64,000 nt of DNA, from assembly GCA_943372215.1 (NCBI GenBank), contig CALRXU020000011.1, positions 99,050 through 163,049 of the forward strand, in the 5' to 3' direction. The notes below the pieces were generated by a model. It saw only the letters and a program-made list of their open reading frames with translations. It did not search any database and was not told where the DNA came from. Position 1 is the stretch's first letter. Each line of letters opens with the position of its first letter. Below, piece after piece: positions 53,036 through 62,122 of this stretch. The translations under genes and the position numbers were made by a program. The stretch comes from UBA6183 sp943372215. GTDB lineage: Bacteria; Bacteroidota; Bacteroidia; UKL13-3.

Positions 53036-54731
53036 ACAACTGTATTAGTTGGGCAAATAACATCACCAACAAACAACCAATTACATTAAGCCAAAGAAAG
53101 GAAACAATTTCAGCCTTGTAAATGGCTATTACACTTATCTCAGCCAATAAAGCAGCATAAAATACAGCCGTTGATTGAATGCGTTTCATGTAAAACGCCA
53201 CAACAAAAATACCCAACATGGTGCCATAGAATAAGCTCCCCAATATATTTACGGCTTCAATTAAACTACCGAGTTGTGCTGCAAACATGGCTGTTGCAAT
53301 GCAAAATAGCCCCCAAAATAAGGTAATCCATTTTGAGGCATGGTAATAATGCTCATCAGATTTATCGGGAAACCACATGCGTTTATATAAATCAATTACG
53401 GTTGATGATGCCAAGGAATTAAGGGCTGCTGCAATGCTACCCCAGGCCGCAAGAAAAATTACGGCTATCAACAATCCAATCAACCCTCTTGGTAAGTTAT
53501 TGACTACAAAATAAAGGAAGATGTAATTGGTGTCATTCACATCGGCTGTTTGATCAGCTTGTTTAATTAATGCTATGGCCTGTTTCCGTGTTTCCTTTTT
53601 TAAATCTTCTGTTGTCTTTAGTTGTATTTGCACCAAAGCTGTTTGTCCCTCGTCTTTTGCATGAATAGATTGAATCAGTTGTGTAGTTTGGGAGTGGGAA
53701 ATTTGGTTTAATGAATCGTAGTTGTGTTCTGTTTGTTGCAATTGTTGTTTGCATTCAACACAATCAGCTGCATAAACCTTTTGCAATTGTTTTTGGTTAA
53801 AAAATACCGGGGCATTGTAAAACATATAAAAGGAAAATACCAATGCACCAATCAGTAAAATCAAAAATTGCATGGGTACTTTTACCAAGCCGTTCATCAA
53901 TAAACCCATTCTGCTTTCTTTAATGCTTTTGGCTGTAAGGTATCTGCCAACTTGGCTTTGGTCGGTTCCAAAATAGGAGAGGGCTAAAAAGAAACCACCG
54001 ATTAAACCACTCCAAATGTTGTATTTATCTTTCCACCAAACGCTGTCTGTTACATCAATTTTGGTTTCAATAATATTGAGTTTGCCCATTTTGCCTGCAA
54101 CCTGCAAGGCATCAGTAAATCCTACACCTTCAGGCAGTAGATGAACCACCATGTAGCCTGCTAAAAACATGCCCACAAATACAATAAACAATTGTTGCAT
54201 TTGGGTGTAAGCCACCGCTTTTGCTCCGCCCGTAATGGTGTAAATAATCAATAAACCACCCATAATTAAATTGGTGAGGTAAATGTTCCACCCTAGTAGT
54301 GATGACAAAATAATGGAGGGGGCATAAATGCTGATACCCGTTGATAAACCACGTGAAATTAAAAATAGGGTAGATGTAAGGGCACGTGTTCTTAAATCAA
54401 AACGCTGCTCCAGGTATTCGTATGCGGTATAAACTTTTAGTTTATGGAATATGGGAACAAATGTAATACACAGCACCACCATGGCCAGTGGCAGCCCAAA
54501 ATAGTATTGTACAAAGCGCATTCCATCCGTGTAGGCTTGGCCAGGTGCGGAAAGAAAGGTAATGGCGCTGGCCTGAGTTCCCATAATGGAAAGTAAAATC
54601 AGAAACCAACTCATGGAGTTATTGCTTTTAAAATAACTGTCGAGGTTTTTTTCGTGCTTACTTTTGTAAACGCCATAGCTGATAACGGCAATAAGGGTTA
54701 CGATTAATACAATCCAATCAATTAAGCTCAT
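53010..54731 (-). CDS. Sodium:solute symporter (SSS family)
   Basis: The 573-aa protein has about 13 membrane helices with SSS motifs in FLSAPGQAYTDGMRFVQYYF, ALSYFGTDQSQVGRYLTAKS (about residues 258-277) and AAWGSIAAALNSLASSTVID (about 430-449). A hydrophilic insertion of about 75 residues (roughly 325-400, QQLQQTEHNYDSLNQISHSQ...) with coiled-coil character interrupts the transport core between helices. Substrate unknown; sugar or amino-acid import is typical. The start codon is 3 nt from the left arm of the inverted repeat around the four-helix-bundle gene. Confidence 0.92.
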   Translation of the reverse strand: MSLIDWIVLIVTLIAVISYGVYKSKHEKNLDSYFKSNNSMSWFLILLSIMGTQASAITFLSAPGQAYTDGMRFVQYYFGLPLAMVVLCITFVPIFHKLKVYTAYEYLEQRFDLRTRALTSTLFLISRGLSTGISIYAPSIILSSLLGWNIYLTNLIMGGLLIIYTITGGAKAVAYTQMQQLFIVFVGMFLAGYMVVHLLPEGVGFTDALQVAGKMGKLNIIETKIDVTDSVWWKDKYNIWSGLIGGFFLALSYFGTDQSQVGRYLTAKSIKESRMGLLMNGLVKVPMQFLILLIGALVFSFYMFYNAPVFFNQKQLQKVYAADCVECKQQLQQTEHNYDSLNQISHSQTTQLIQSIHAKDEGQTALVQIQLKTTEDLKKETRKQAIALIKQADQTADVNDTNYIFLYFVVNNLPRGLIGLLIAVIFLAAWGSIAAALNSLASSTVIDLYKRMWFPDKSDEHYYHASKWITLFWGLFCIATAMFAAQLGSLIEAVNILGSLFYGTMLGIFVVAFYMKRIQSTAVFYAALLAEISVIAIYKAEIVSFLWLNVIGCLLVMLFAQLIQLFNKKIPAK

Positions 54732-54736
54732 TTTAT

Positions 54737-54774
54737 TTAGTTATGAGTTATTAGTATTTAGTTATGAGTGTTGA
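54737..54774. repeat. Left inverted-repeat arm of the four-helix-bundle element
   Basis: The sequence TATTTAGTTATGAGT occurs twice in tandem here (54734-54748 and 54755-54769). The arm is the reverse complement, apart from a 6-7 nt insertion and one base, of 55164-55195, including TATTTAGTTATGA then TGTTGA. Confidence 0.7.
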
Positions 54775-54788
54775 GGTAAGAATAGCAG

Positions 54789-55148
54789 TTAAGAGTTTAT
54801 GTTTTGTTGTGAAGTTTTTACAATAGCAGTTAGGATATTGACAACTTCTATACACTGTTTTAGTTGAAGTGAGCAATCAATACTCGTAATATTGCTTTCT
54901 TGCAGTAGTTTCAACCAATACAAAGTTTCTCTGGCTTCTTTAGAAGCAATCGACATCTTGGCGATAAAATCCTTTTTGGTTTGTCCAGCGCTTGCTTCCT
55001 CCACATTAGCACCAATACTCGTTCCACTTCTCAAAAGTTGTTTAGATAACACGTACTCGTTTTGATTTTTGAGTTGTTTGTAAAGTTCGATAATTGATAG
55101 TGCAAACTCAAAGGATTTAACCTGAATAGTACTTTGTTCTTTAGCCAT
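54789..55148 (-). CDS. Four-helix-bundle protein (23S rRNA intervening-sequence protein family)
   Basis: The 119-aa protein has the family signature SGTSIGANVEEASAGQTKKD (about residues 42-61) and KMSIASKEARETLYWLKLLQ (about 65-84). The family folds as a pentameric four-helix bundle; members are found inside 23S rRNA intervening sequences, as Avd of diversity-generating retroelements, and as many free-standing genes of unknown role. Here it is free-standing, but flanked by inverted repeats that fill the whole gap between the PIG-L stop codon and the SSS start codon, so it looks like a small mobile or inserted unit. Confidence 0.9.
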   Translation of the reverse strand: MAKEQSTIQVKSFEFALSIIELYKQLKNQNEYVLSKQLLRSGTSIGANVEEASAGQTKKDFIAKMSIASKEARETLYWLKLLQESNITSIDCSLQLKQCIEVVNILTAIVKTSQQNINS

Positions 55149-55163
55149 CGTTTTTCATTTTAT

Positions 55164-55195
55164 TCAACATTCATAACTAAATACTCATAACTTAA
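55164..55195. repeat. Right inverted-repeat arm of the four-helix-bundle element
   Basis: TCAACATTCATAACTAAATA then CTCATAACTTA is the inverted partner of 54737-54774. The last base of the arm lies within 4 nt of the stop codon of the PIG-L gene (55199-55201). Confidence 0.7.
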
Positions 55196-55198
55196 TTT

Positions 55199-57790
55199 TT
55201 ACTTCCCAAGTTCAATCAAATTCACCAACAGCCGATATGCTCCAGGAACTCCTGCGGGTAGCTCTCTGAAAAATACCAGACCTGTGTAAATGAAATTTCC
55301 TTTGCCATGTTTTGCAATAATCAACGCGCCTTTGTCGGCCTTCTCGTTAGGGTCAGCCATGCTTATTGGTGTAACAAAATTGCTGTCTAACTCTCCTGCA
55401 TGGTAGATGCTACGCTCCTGAATCCAGCCTTCAAAATCTTTATCCGTAATTTTATTGGGGGTGTTTAATACGGGATGATTTGGCAATTCAAAGTTTACCT
55501 TGGCTTCTTCATTGGTAATGCGGTTGCGGGTAATTTTAAACTTGTAAGGCCCAATATCACTGCTTAACGGACCAGCCCAACTGTTGGTATTGTATTGCAC
55601 CACTAGGTTGCCACCATTGGCCACATAATCCATTAGTTTTTGTTTAAAGGTGGGCAGTTTTTCGTTGGTGTTGTAGGCACGAACCCCAGTTACAATAGCA
55701 TCATACTGACTTAAGTTTTCGCTTGCCAATTTCTCATCTGTTAAAGTAATTACTTCATACCCCAATTGGCTTAAACAAGCTTGCACTTCATCTCCAGCAC
55801 CTGGAATGTAACCAATACGTTTACTTTTTTTCACCACGTCCAACTTCACCAATTTTACTTTGGCTTCTGGAAACAAGGTTTGAATAGGAATATGATCGTA
55901 CTTAATTTCTTTGATGCCTTTCGAATAATACTCACTTGCATAACTCACATTAGGTTTTAATGTCACACTTTGAGTTGCTTTTCTGCTGTCAATTAAAATA
56001 GTGTAAGTTTTCCTTTCTCCTTTTTTATTCAAGCTATAAGGCCAAGAGGTAATTTGATGAACGGTATCATTCATTGATGCGCCTTTCGTGAATACCCAAC
56101 TTTCATATGAATCGTCTTGGAAGTTCACATTCCAGTCTTTATGGTGTGTAATATTAATAAATCCGCTTACACTATCTTTTCCAGCAGTAAGTTCAACCTT
56201 TAGTTTTTTCGTTTCGCTTCCTGTAAAAGTCAATACTTCATCAATAACATTTATCATCACAGGAGGGGTAATAACAACTGGGCGATACAATTCTCCTTTT
56301 TCTGGGTCAACCCATTTGTATTGTAGGTTTCTTGTACTTGCTATCGGGCGTCCGTCAATGCTAAATTCGAGATTAACTGGTAGATAGTATCTCTCAGGAA
56401 AACCAATTGTTTGTGTATTAAATCGATTGTTAAAAATTGTATTATCAAGCCAGTATAAGTTATTTATTGGGTTTTCACCACTGTGCAATTTTAAAGGTAA
56501 ACTTACTTGATGGTTATAGTCTAATGGGACGTTTTTAAAGGATGTTAATGTTTTAAAATCGATTAAACTTTCATGTTTTTTTCGAAGATTGACCAGAGTA
56601 ATTGGTTTAGGATATCTGTTCACAATTGAGAATGTAAAGTCAATTGTATCCATTAATGAAACATGGTAATTCTTTGTAAATACGTCAAGGCTTAGCCCAG
56701 ACATGTTAACAATAACCTTATTTAATATGGAAGAAAAATAGTAGTAATGCTCCTGATTCCGACAACATTCTGGAGATTTATTATAGATATCATCGATAAG
56801 TTCTTTAAGTTTTATTAGTGGCTTGATTGATTTGTCTGGAGCAGATACATCAAAACTTTTAATGACTTTTGCCAATGAAGTTCCTACTTTTTCAAAATAT
56901 TTCACCCGCTTCCAACTAAAATCAATCCCTTCAAAAATATCTTTCAGTCCTGCGGTATCTCCTTTAATGGGTTTAAAATATTCAAACAATTCACCACGTT
57001 GTTTGGCACTGCCAAAACCTTGGCTTTTATGCATGCTGCGGCTTTCGGCTGCAATCTCACCATAACTTTTGCCCAACAAAGGGTTATAACCCCCAACATC
57101 CAGTTTAATCAAATGGCTTAAATCGGCATTGGGGTTAAAAAAGCGGGCGGTGCTGTTGTGAAACATCCTGCGTGTTTTCCATACGGTTACCTCTTTTAGT
57201 TGTTCAGGGAATCGGGTAGGGTCAGCCGCTGCATCAAAGGCTTCTTCTGCTAAAATAGCTGAGGCGGTGTGGTGTCCATGTCCACCGCTGCCATCGGTAG
57301 CAAAGCGGGTAATAATAATATCGGGTCTAAAGTTACGAATCACCCAAACCATATCACTTAAAATGGAATCCTTATTCCATTTGGTAAAAGTTTCTTCGGG
57401 AGTTTTGCTGTACCCAAAATCATAGGCACGGGTAAAAAACTGTTCTCCACCATCTATTCTGCGGGCAGCTAATAACTCTTGCGTTCTGATTACGCCCAAC
57501 TCAATGCCTTGCTCAGGGCCAATTAGGTTTTGGCCACCATCACCGCGGGTTAGGCTTAAATAACCAGTACGCAAGCATTTTTCGTTGGCCAAGTAGGAGA
57601 TGAGCCTTGTGTTTTCATCATCAGGATGTGCGGCAATGTATAATACAGCACCCACCGTGTTCAACTTTTTTAATTGAAGCAAAATTTCGCTGGAGGTATA
57701 AGAACGTGGAGCTTGTGCAATGGCAGGTAAGCCTAAAATAACCAGTGCAAAAAATAGGCTAAATCGGTTGCGCAATAAGATTGACATCAT
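55199..57790 (-). CDS. Large secreted PIG-L family deacetylase
   Basis: The 863-aa product has a signal peptide (MMSILLRNRFSLFFALVILG...), an N-terminal PIG-L/LmbE domain with the metal motif AAHPDDEN (residues 53-60), LTRGDGGQN, RPDIIITRFATDGSGGHGHH (about 153-172, His of the metal site), and a long beta-rich C-terminal half (about 380-860) ending with a glutamine-amidotransferase-like ThuA-type fold (YDAIVTGVRAYNTNEKLPTF, GGNLVVQYNTN). Such Bacteroidota enzymes are thought to remove N-acetyl groups from extracellular glycans. ATG 57790 is directly followed by another ATG. Confidence 0.9.
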   Translation of the reverse strand: MMSILLRNRFSLFFALVILGLPAIAQAPRSYTSSEILLQLKKLNTVGAVLYIAAHPDDENTRLISYLANEKCLRTGYLSLTRGDGGQNLIGPEQGIELGVIRTQELLAARRIDGGEQFFTRAYDFGYSKTPEETFTKWNKDSILSDMVWVIRNFRPDIIITRFATDGSGGHGHHTASAILAEEAFDAAADPTRFPEQLKEVTVWKTRRMFHNSTARFFNPNADLSHLIKLDVGGYNPLLGKSYGEIAAESRSMHKSQGFGSAKQRGELFEYFKPIKGDTAGLKDIFEGIDFSWKRVKYFEKVGTSLAKVIKSFDVSAPDKSIKPLIKLKELIDDIYNKSPECCRNQEHYYYFSSILNKVIVNMSGLSLDVFTKNYHVSLMDTIDFTFSIVNRYPKPITLVNLRKKHESLIDFKTLTSFKNVPLDYNHQVSLPLKLHSGENPINNLYWLDNTIFNNRFNTQTIGFPERYYLPVNLEFSIDGRPIASTRNLQYKWVDPEKGELYRPVVITPPVMINVIDEVLTFTGSETKKLKVELTAGKDSVSGFINITHHKDWNVNFQDDSYESWVFTKGASMNDTVHQITSWPYSLNKKGERKTYTILIDSRKATQSVTLKPNVSYASEYYSKGIKEIKYDHIPIQTLFPEAKVKLVKLDVVKKSKRIGYIPGAGDEVQACLSQLGYEVITLTDEKLASENLSQYDAIVTGVRAYNTNEKLPTFKQKLMDYVANGGNLVVQYNTNSWAGPLSSDIGPYKFKITRNRITNEEAKVNFELPNHPVLNTPNKITDKDFEGWIQERSIYHAGELDSNFVTPISMADPNEKADKGALIIAKHGKGNFIYTGLVFFRELPAGVPGAYRLLVNLIELGK

Positions 57791-57945
57791 GAAAAGTGGA
57801 TTTTATGGCTGCAAAATAGAAAAAAAATGAGCGAATGAAGGATTTATTATATTGCAATTAAAAAATAGAAACCGACATTGGTTGCTAATAAAAAGAACTA
57901 AATTGAAATTAATTGGTTTAACCAAAGATTGTATTGACTTAATCT

Positions 57946-59025
57946 ATGATAAAAAAAATTACACTTGCCACCTTCGCATCATGTATATTGATGACGGCCT
58001 ATGCCCAAACAGATAGCATACCACCAGATGAACCGATTGACTTTAGCCAATTTGCAAATGCTTCAGTTGACAATAGTGTAAAACGTTATTGTACCTCGAA
58101 AGTGCTTGGACTAAGCCCGAACAAACTTATTTCTATTGGGTATGATTGGCAAGGTAAACAAGAAGTACTGAACGAAATTAGTTTAGGAGGAATTACACTT
58201 AAAGATAACATGGAAATAAAATCAGCCTCTGGGTTACGTTTTACCGCTAATGTGCCTGTTATTTCCAATACCAAATGGTTGGTAAGTGTAGGAGCAAACT
58301 ATTGGCGAGTAAATTATAATACTGGCGATTCAAAACCATTGGGTTACTTTAATAATGAATTGAAAATAAACGGCCTTACCACTGTTGGTTTAAATGCAAC
58401 ACTGTTTAAGCCGCTCAACGAGAAGAATTTCATCTTATCATTCATTTCTGCTGATGCAAATGGGGCATTTAAATTAGATAATTCTCAGTTGGGAGAGTAT
58501 TTAACATCCCCTAAGTACACAGTGGCTGCCTTTTATGGTTGGAAAAGAAATGACAGGTCAATGATAGCTTTTGGTGCTTCACGAACTTACAGACCAGGAG
58601 CGCAAGGTTATATTCCTTTAATATTGTTTAACCATACCTTTGAAAACAAAAAATGGGGGATAGAATCATTATTCCCGGCAAGACTTGCTGTGAGGAGAAC
58701 AATTAACACCCGTAATTTATTGTTTTTTGGGTACGAACTGGAAGGAAACAGTTACAGCATGATCAATACAACCAATCCAAGGAATAATTTTTATGATAAC
58801 TTAGAACTCCGAAGGTCAGAGATTCGACCACGTATTACTTATGAAAGATCCTTGTACCAATTTATATGGTTATCTGTTCAAGTTGGTTACCGCATTAACT
58901 ATAATTTTAATGTTGACCAAGGCGATGATTTGCGCTTATTAGGAAGCGATGCGGCTTATTACATGAACAATACATTGTCCAATGCACCATATTTTCAAGT
59001 GGGTATTAATTTGGTGAGTCCTTAA
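57946..59025 (+). CDS. DUF6268 outer-membrane beta-barrel protein
   Basis: The 359-aa product has a signal peptide (MIKKITLATFASCILMTAYA) and about 14 amphipathic beta-strands (NKLISIGYDWQGKQEVLNEI, KWLVSVGANYWRVNYNTGD, GWKRNDRSMIAFGASRTY, QFIWLSVQVGYRINYNFNVD). It ends with a typical barrel strand (PYFQVGINLVSP). This matches the DUF6268 family of Bacteroidota outer-membrane proteins; the role is unknown. It is convergent with the T9SS gene and shares its terminator. Confidence 0.85.
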   Translation: MIKKITLATFASCILMTAYAQTDSIPPDEPIDFSQFANASVDNSVKRYCTSKVLGLSPNKLISIGYDWQGKQEVLNEISLGGITLKDNMEIKSASGLRFTANVPVISNTKWLVSVGANYWRVNYNTGDSKPLGYFNNELKINGLTTVGLNATLFKPLNEKNFILSFISADANGAFKLDNSQLGEYLTSPKYTVAAFYGWKRNDRSMIAFGASRTYRPGAQGYIPLILFNHTFENKKWGIESLFPARLAVRRTINTRNLLFFGYELEGNSYSMINTTNPRNNFYDNLELRRSEIRPRITYERSLYQFIWLSVQVGYRINYNFNVDQGDDLRLLGSDAAYYMNNTLSNAPYFQVGINLVSP

Positions 59026-59040
59026 TGATTTTATACATCA

Positions 59041-59075
59041 AAAAAAAAGGCGGCCCTGTTGAGGCCGCCTTTTTT
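59041..59075. terminator. Bidirectional Rho-independent terminator
   Basis: GGCGGCC...GGCCGCC with a TGTTGA-type loop is flanked by A8 and T6. It serves the plus-strand DUF6268 gene (stop 59025) and the minus-strand T9SS gene (stop 59092). Confidence 0.92.
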
Positions 59076-59091
59076 GTATTCAGACAATTTA

Positions 59092-60339
59092 TTACAGGTT
59101 GTTTTTCACCAACTTCATCACCTTCATTTCAGCTCCATATTTCACGGTTACGAAATACATGCCGTTTTGTAACATTTCAGCGTTAATCAAAGCCAGTTGG
59201 TTGTATCCTTCAATGATTTCTGATTGTTGGCTTAATACCACACTGCCTTTTACATCTGTTACCACAATGGTTGCTTTACCTGATTGGTTGCTTTGCAACG
59301 CCACATTTGTTTGTTCGTTATAGGGATTTGGTTGAACGGTGATGCTTTCCAAACCATTGCCCATGTTTATTGAACGTATTTCACTGTAAACAAATGACCC
59401 ATCAACATCCACTTGTTTTAAGCGGTAGTAAATGGTGTTGCCATTGGTTTTTGCAAAGTCCAATGCTTCCACATCTGTAAAAGCATAATCATGCCTGATT
59501 TGTGTAGTGCCCTGTCCTTTTACCTTGTTATCCAATGCTTCAAACACTTTTCCATCAGATGAACGTTCCACCTCAAAATAAGCATTGTTTAATTCACTAG
59601 CGGTTTGCCAAGTTAAAAGTGCATGGTTCTTTACTTTGGTGGCATTAAAATTAATCAATTCAACTGGCAAAACACTGCTTAAGCTACCAACTCCAAAATA
59701 ATGAATACCAGCGTTTAAATTGGTGGCATTTGCGGTTTGGGTAAACTCAGGAATACTACCTGTATTAATTGCGGAAGATGTAGTCGAAACCTGATTCCAA
59801 GCTGTGCTAACACCTTGTTGCCAATACCCTACAAATGATAATGAACGATTAAAGCTGGCTGCTTCATTGATGCCGTTCCAACCAACACGAACGGTGGTAT
59901 TGGTGGAAGTGCTTAGAGGTTCAATATGCCATGTGGCATGCACCACTTGATTGGCAAGTAGAGAAGTATTGTTTTGGGGATTACCAAATACTTGGTTGCG
60001 TGCTCCCAGTTTAAAAAACACCAAGCCACTGCTTCCGTGAGTAACACCAATAGCATTATTAGTGGCTGCACCAATATTAATGGTTTTGGTAACACCTGTT
60101 TGAATTGGTGTGATTAAAAAACCAGTGTTGGCCGTATTGATGTAACCAATGTTGGTGTAAATACCCCTGGTTGTTTCCAACACCCCTTCAACTGTTACTG
60201 AAGCAAGCGGATCAACCCAAATGGTATCTTGCACAAATAGGGTAGCACCGTTTTGTACAGTAACGTTTCCATTAATGTACAACTGGGCAAATAAACCTTT
60301 GCTAAAGAGCAAAAGCAATGCAATGATAAAAGCTCTCAT
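59092..60339 (-). CDS. Secreted protein with T9SS type A sorting domain, partner of the tail-fibre gene
   Basis: The 415-aa product has a signal peptide (ALLLLFSKGLFAQ), a beta-rich N-terminal half with NGNVTVQNGATLFVQDTIWV (about residues 23-42), a linker VELINFNATKVKNHALLTWQ to IYYRLKQVDVDGSF that is common before sorting domains, and a type A domain: ITVQPNPYNEQTNVALQSNQ, IVVTDVKGSVVLSQQSE, NAEMLQNGMYFVTVKYG. It follows the S74 gene by 5 nt, so the two form an operon. Confidence 0.92.
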   Translation of the reverse strand: MRAFIIALLLLFSKGLFAQLYINGNVTVQNGATLFVQDTIWVDPLASVTVEGVLETTRGIYTNIGYINTANTGFLITPIQTGVTKTINIGAATNNAIGVTHGSSGLVFFKLGARNQVFGNPQNNTSLLANQVVHATWHIEPLSTSTNTTVRVGWNGINEAASFNRSLSFVGYWQQGVSTAWNQVSTTSSAINTGSIPEFTQTANATNLNAGIHYFGVGSLSSVLPVELINFNATKVKNHALLTWQTASELNNAYFEVERSSDGKVFEALDNKVKGQGTTQIRHDYAFTDVEALDFAKTNGNTIYYRLKQVDVDGSFVYSEIRSINMGNGLESITVQPNPYNEQTNVALQSNQSGKATIVVTDVKGSVVLSQQSEIIEGYNQLALINAEMLQNGMYFVTVKYGAEMKVMKLVKNNL

Positions 60340-60344
60340 AGGTA

Positions 60345-61895
60345 TTATTTCCCTGCTTCTAATGCTTCCAAACGTTTGGTAAGCGCACTAATAATCTCAG
60401 CCTGATTCGCAATGATTTGGTTCAACTCCTGAACTGATTTTACCAATGGAACCACAAACTGGGCATAACTTAAACTGTAATTATCCGTGCCAGAAGTTGG
60501 TTTGTAAACACCATCAAAATTAAAGTTGGCTTTTAATGCTGCTGCTTCTACTTCTTGGGCAATAAAGCCTGTTCTTACAATAGCTGAAGGTGCTTTAAAG
60601 TCAACTTTGTTGATGTTTTTATCACCATTTTGAGCAGTGATATGGGTGTATAATTTCTCGGTGTTTAAGGTGTATGTAACCGGACGTAGTGCCAAAATAA
60701 AGTTAAGCCCTGATACATTTTCTGTAACATTTTCTTTAAAACGGCCATCGCTTAATGTGCCATAAGTTCCAGCACTTCTTACATTGGTAATGTTAACATT
60801 GCCCAATGTTACCTGATTGCTGCCGTTGCTCAAAGCTCCAGCACCAACAGAGGTACTGTTGGTAATTAATGTATCACTAACGTTAGCAGTGTAACCAATG
60901 GCGGTATTATTAGAAGCACTTGTTACTCCTGCCAATGCACCTAAACCAACGGCAGTATTGTTTGCTCCTGTTGTGTTGTTGTTTAATACATTGTGGCCTA
61001 CAGCAGTGTTTGCATTGCTTGTACTATTATACAACGTATTGTTACCAATGGCTGTATTGGTTGAACCGTTTAAGTTGCTGTATAACGCACCTGAACCAAC
61101 TGCTGTATTTAACGCGCCATTAACCATGGAGAACATGCTGGCATTACCCAAGGCTGTATTTGAACCTCCCAAGGTGTTGTTGTAAAGTGAATTATTGCCT
61201 AAAGCAGTATTGGATGAACCCGCAGTATTGGCAAACAAGGCGCCATTACCAATTGCCGTATTTGATGAGCCTGTAGTATTGCTGTAAAGTGAGCTGCTAC
61301 CAACGGCCGTTCCTGAAGAACCTGTTGTATTGGTAAACAGGGCATTTGAGCCCAAAGCAATGTTGGACGAACCTGTGGTGTTGTTGCGCAACGAGTTAAT
61401 ACCAATGGCACTGTTTGATGAGCCAGAGGTAAGGATGTTTAAGCTATTGAAACCAATTGCCACATTGCCATCACCTGTTGTATTTGCACCACCTGCATTT
61501 ACTCCCATGAAGGTATTGGCCAACACCTGATCAATCTGTCCGGAACGCACATTGTTAACCCTAAAACGCAAAGGAACAGTATCCGTTGTACCAATAAAAA
61601 AAGCAGTTGAATTGCCTGAGTTACCCGATAAACTCCAACCGCCCAATTGGTTTACCCAACTCAATTGTCCGGTACCATTGTTGCTTAAAATTTGCCCATT
61701 GGCCGCCTGGCTGGAAGGGAATTGGTATGGTACATTGTTAATACGAACAATGTTTCCATTGCTATCTACTTGAAACTGTGAAGCGGGGCCTACAGAAAAC
61801 TTAGCCAATGGAGTGGTTGTGCCAATGCCTACATTTTGGGCTTGAGCCATAAATACGCAAGCCAAAGCACTTGCTGAAAGTAAAATTTTTCTCAT
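60345..61895 (-). CDS. YadA-head/peptidase-S74 (tail-fibre chaperone) surface protein
   Basis: The 516-aa product has a signal peptide (MRKILLSASALACVFMAQAQ; ATG 61895 is preferred) and then GIGTTTPLAKFSV, typical of Bacteroidota tail-fibre-domain proteins. Residues about 143-336 are 10-11 copies of a 17-residue YadA-head repeat (for example SNTAIGNGALFANTAGS). The C-terminus is a peptidase S74 domain starting SDGRFKENV (382-390), with Ser382 and Lys387 in the Ser-Lys dyad positions, followed by a coiled coil (QELNQIIANQAEIISALTKR). It probably forms trimeric surface fibres after autocleavage. No T9SS domain is present; the next gene encodes a T9SS protein. Confidence 0.9.
   Translation of the reverse strand: MRKILLSASALACVFMAQAQNVGIGTTTPLAKFSVGPASQFQVDSNGNIVRINNVPYQFPSSQAANGQILSNNGTGQLSWVNQLGGWSLSGNSGNSTAFFIGTTDTVPLRFRVNNVRSGQIDQVLANTFMGVNAGGANTTGDGNVAIGFNSLNILTSGSSNSAIGINSLRNNTTGSSNIALGSNALFTNTTGSSGTAVGSSSLYSNTTGSSNTAIGNGALFANTAGSSNTALGNNSLYNNTLGGSNTALGNASMFSMVNGALNTAVGSGALYSNLNGSTNTAIGNNTLYNSTSNANTAVGHNVLNNNTTGANNTAVGLGALAGVTSASNNTAIGYTANVSDTLITNSTSVGAGALSNGSNQVTLGNVNITNVRSAGTYGTLSDGRFKENVTENVSGLNFILALRPVTYTLNTEKLYTHITAQNGDKNINKVDFKAPSAIVRTGFIAQEVEAAALKANFNFDGVYKPTSGTDNYSLSYAQFVVPLVKSVQELNQIIANQAEIISALTKRLEALEAGK
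60888..61469 (-). repeat. 17-residue (51-nt) tandem head repeats within the S74 gene
   Basis: The unit reads (S/N)NTAIGNxxLxxNTTGx, repeated about 11 times with variation; the 51-nt periodicity is visible in the DNA. This builds the left-handed beta-roll of YadA-like heads. Confidence 0.85.
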
Positions 61896-62122
61896 ATCGT
61901 TAATCGAAAATTCATGATTTGCTGGCAATGTAATACCTATCTAAACACTGTTGTTAACATCAACAGCACTATTATACATTCGGTTGAATACAGCCCATAA
62001 GCTGCTTTTTGTCCGAATTAACTCATGTTACATTTTTGTTAATAACAGGTTTGCGTTTTTTTAGTGAAGTAAGCATGAGTAAACCTCATTGTATAAAACG
62101 AGTTGCAAGATGGTTTGCTCAA

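Noticed and set aside
60888..61469. Regular 51-nt periodicity that could suggest a CRISPR array or minisatellite
   Set aside because: The period keeps the reading frame and encodes YadA-head repeats without unique spacers.
60345..61895. Prophage tail-fibre gene
   Set aside because: There is a Sec signal peptide, a T9SS partner gene and no other phage gene nearby.
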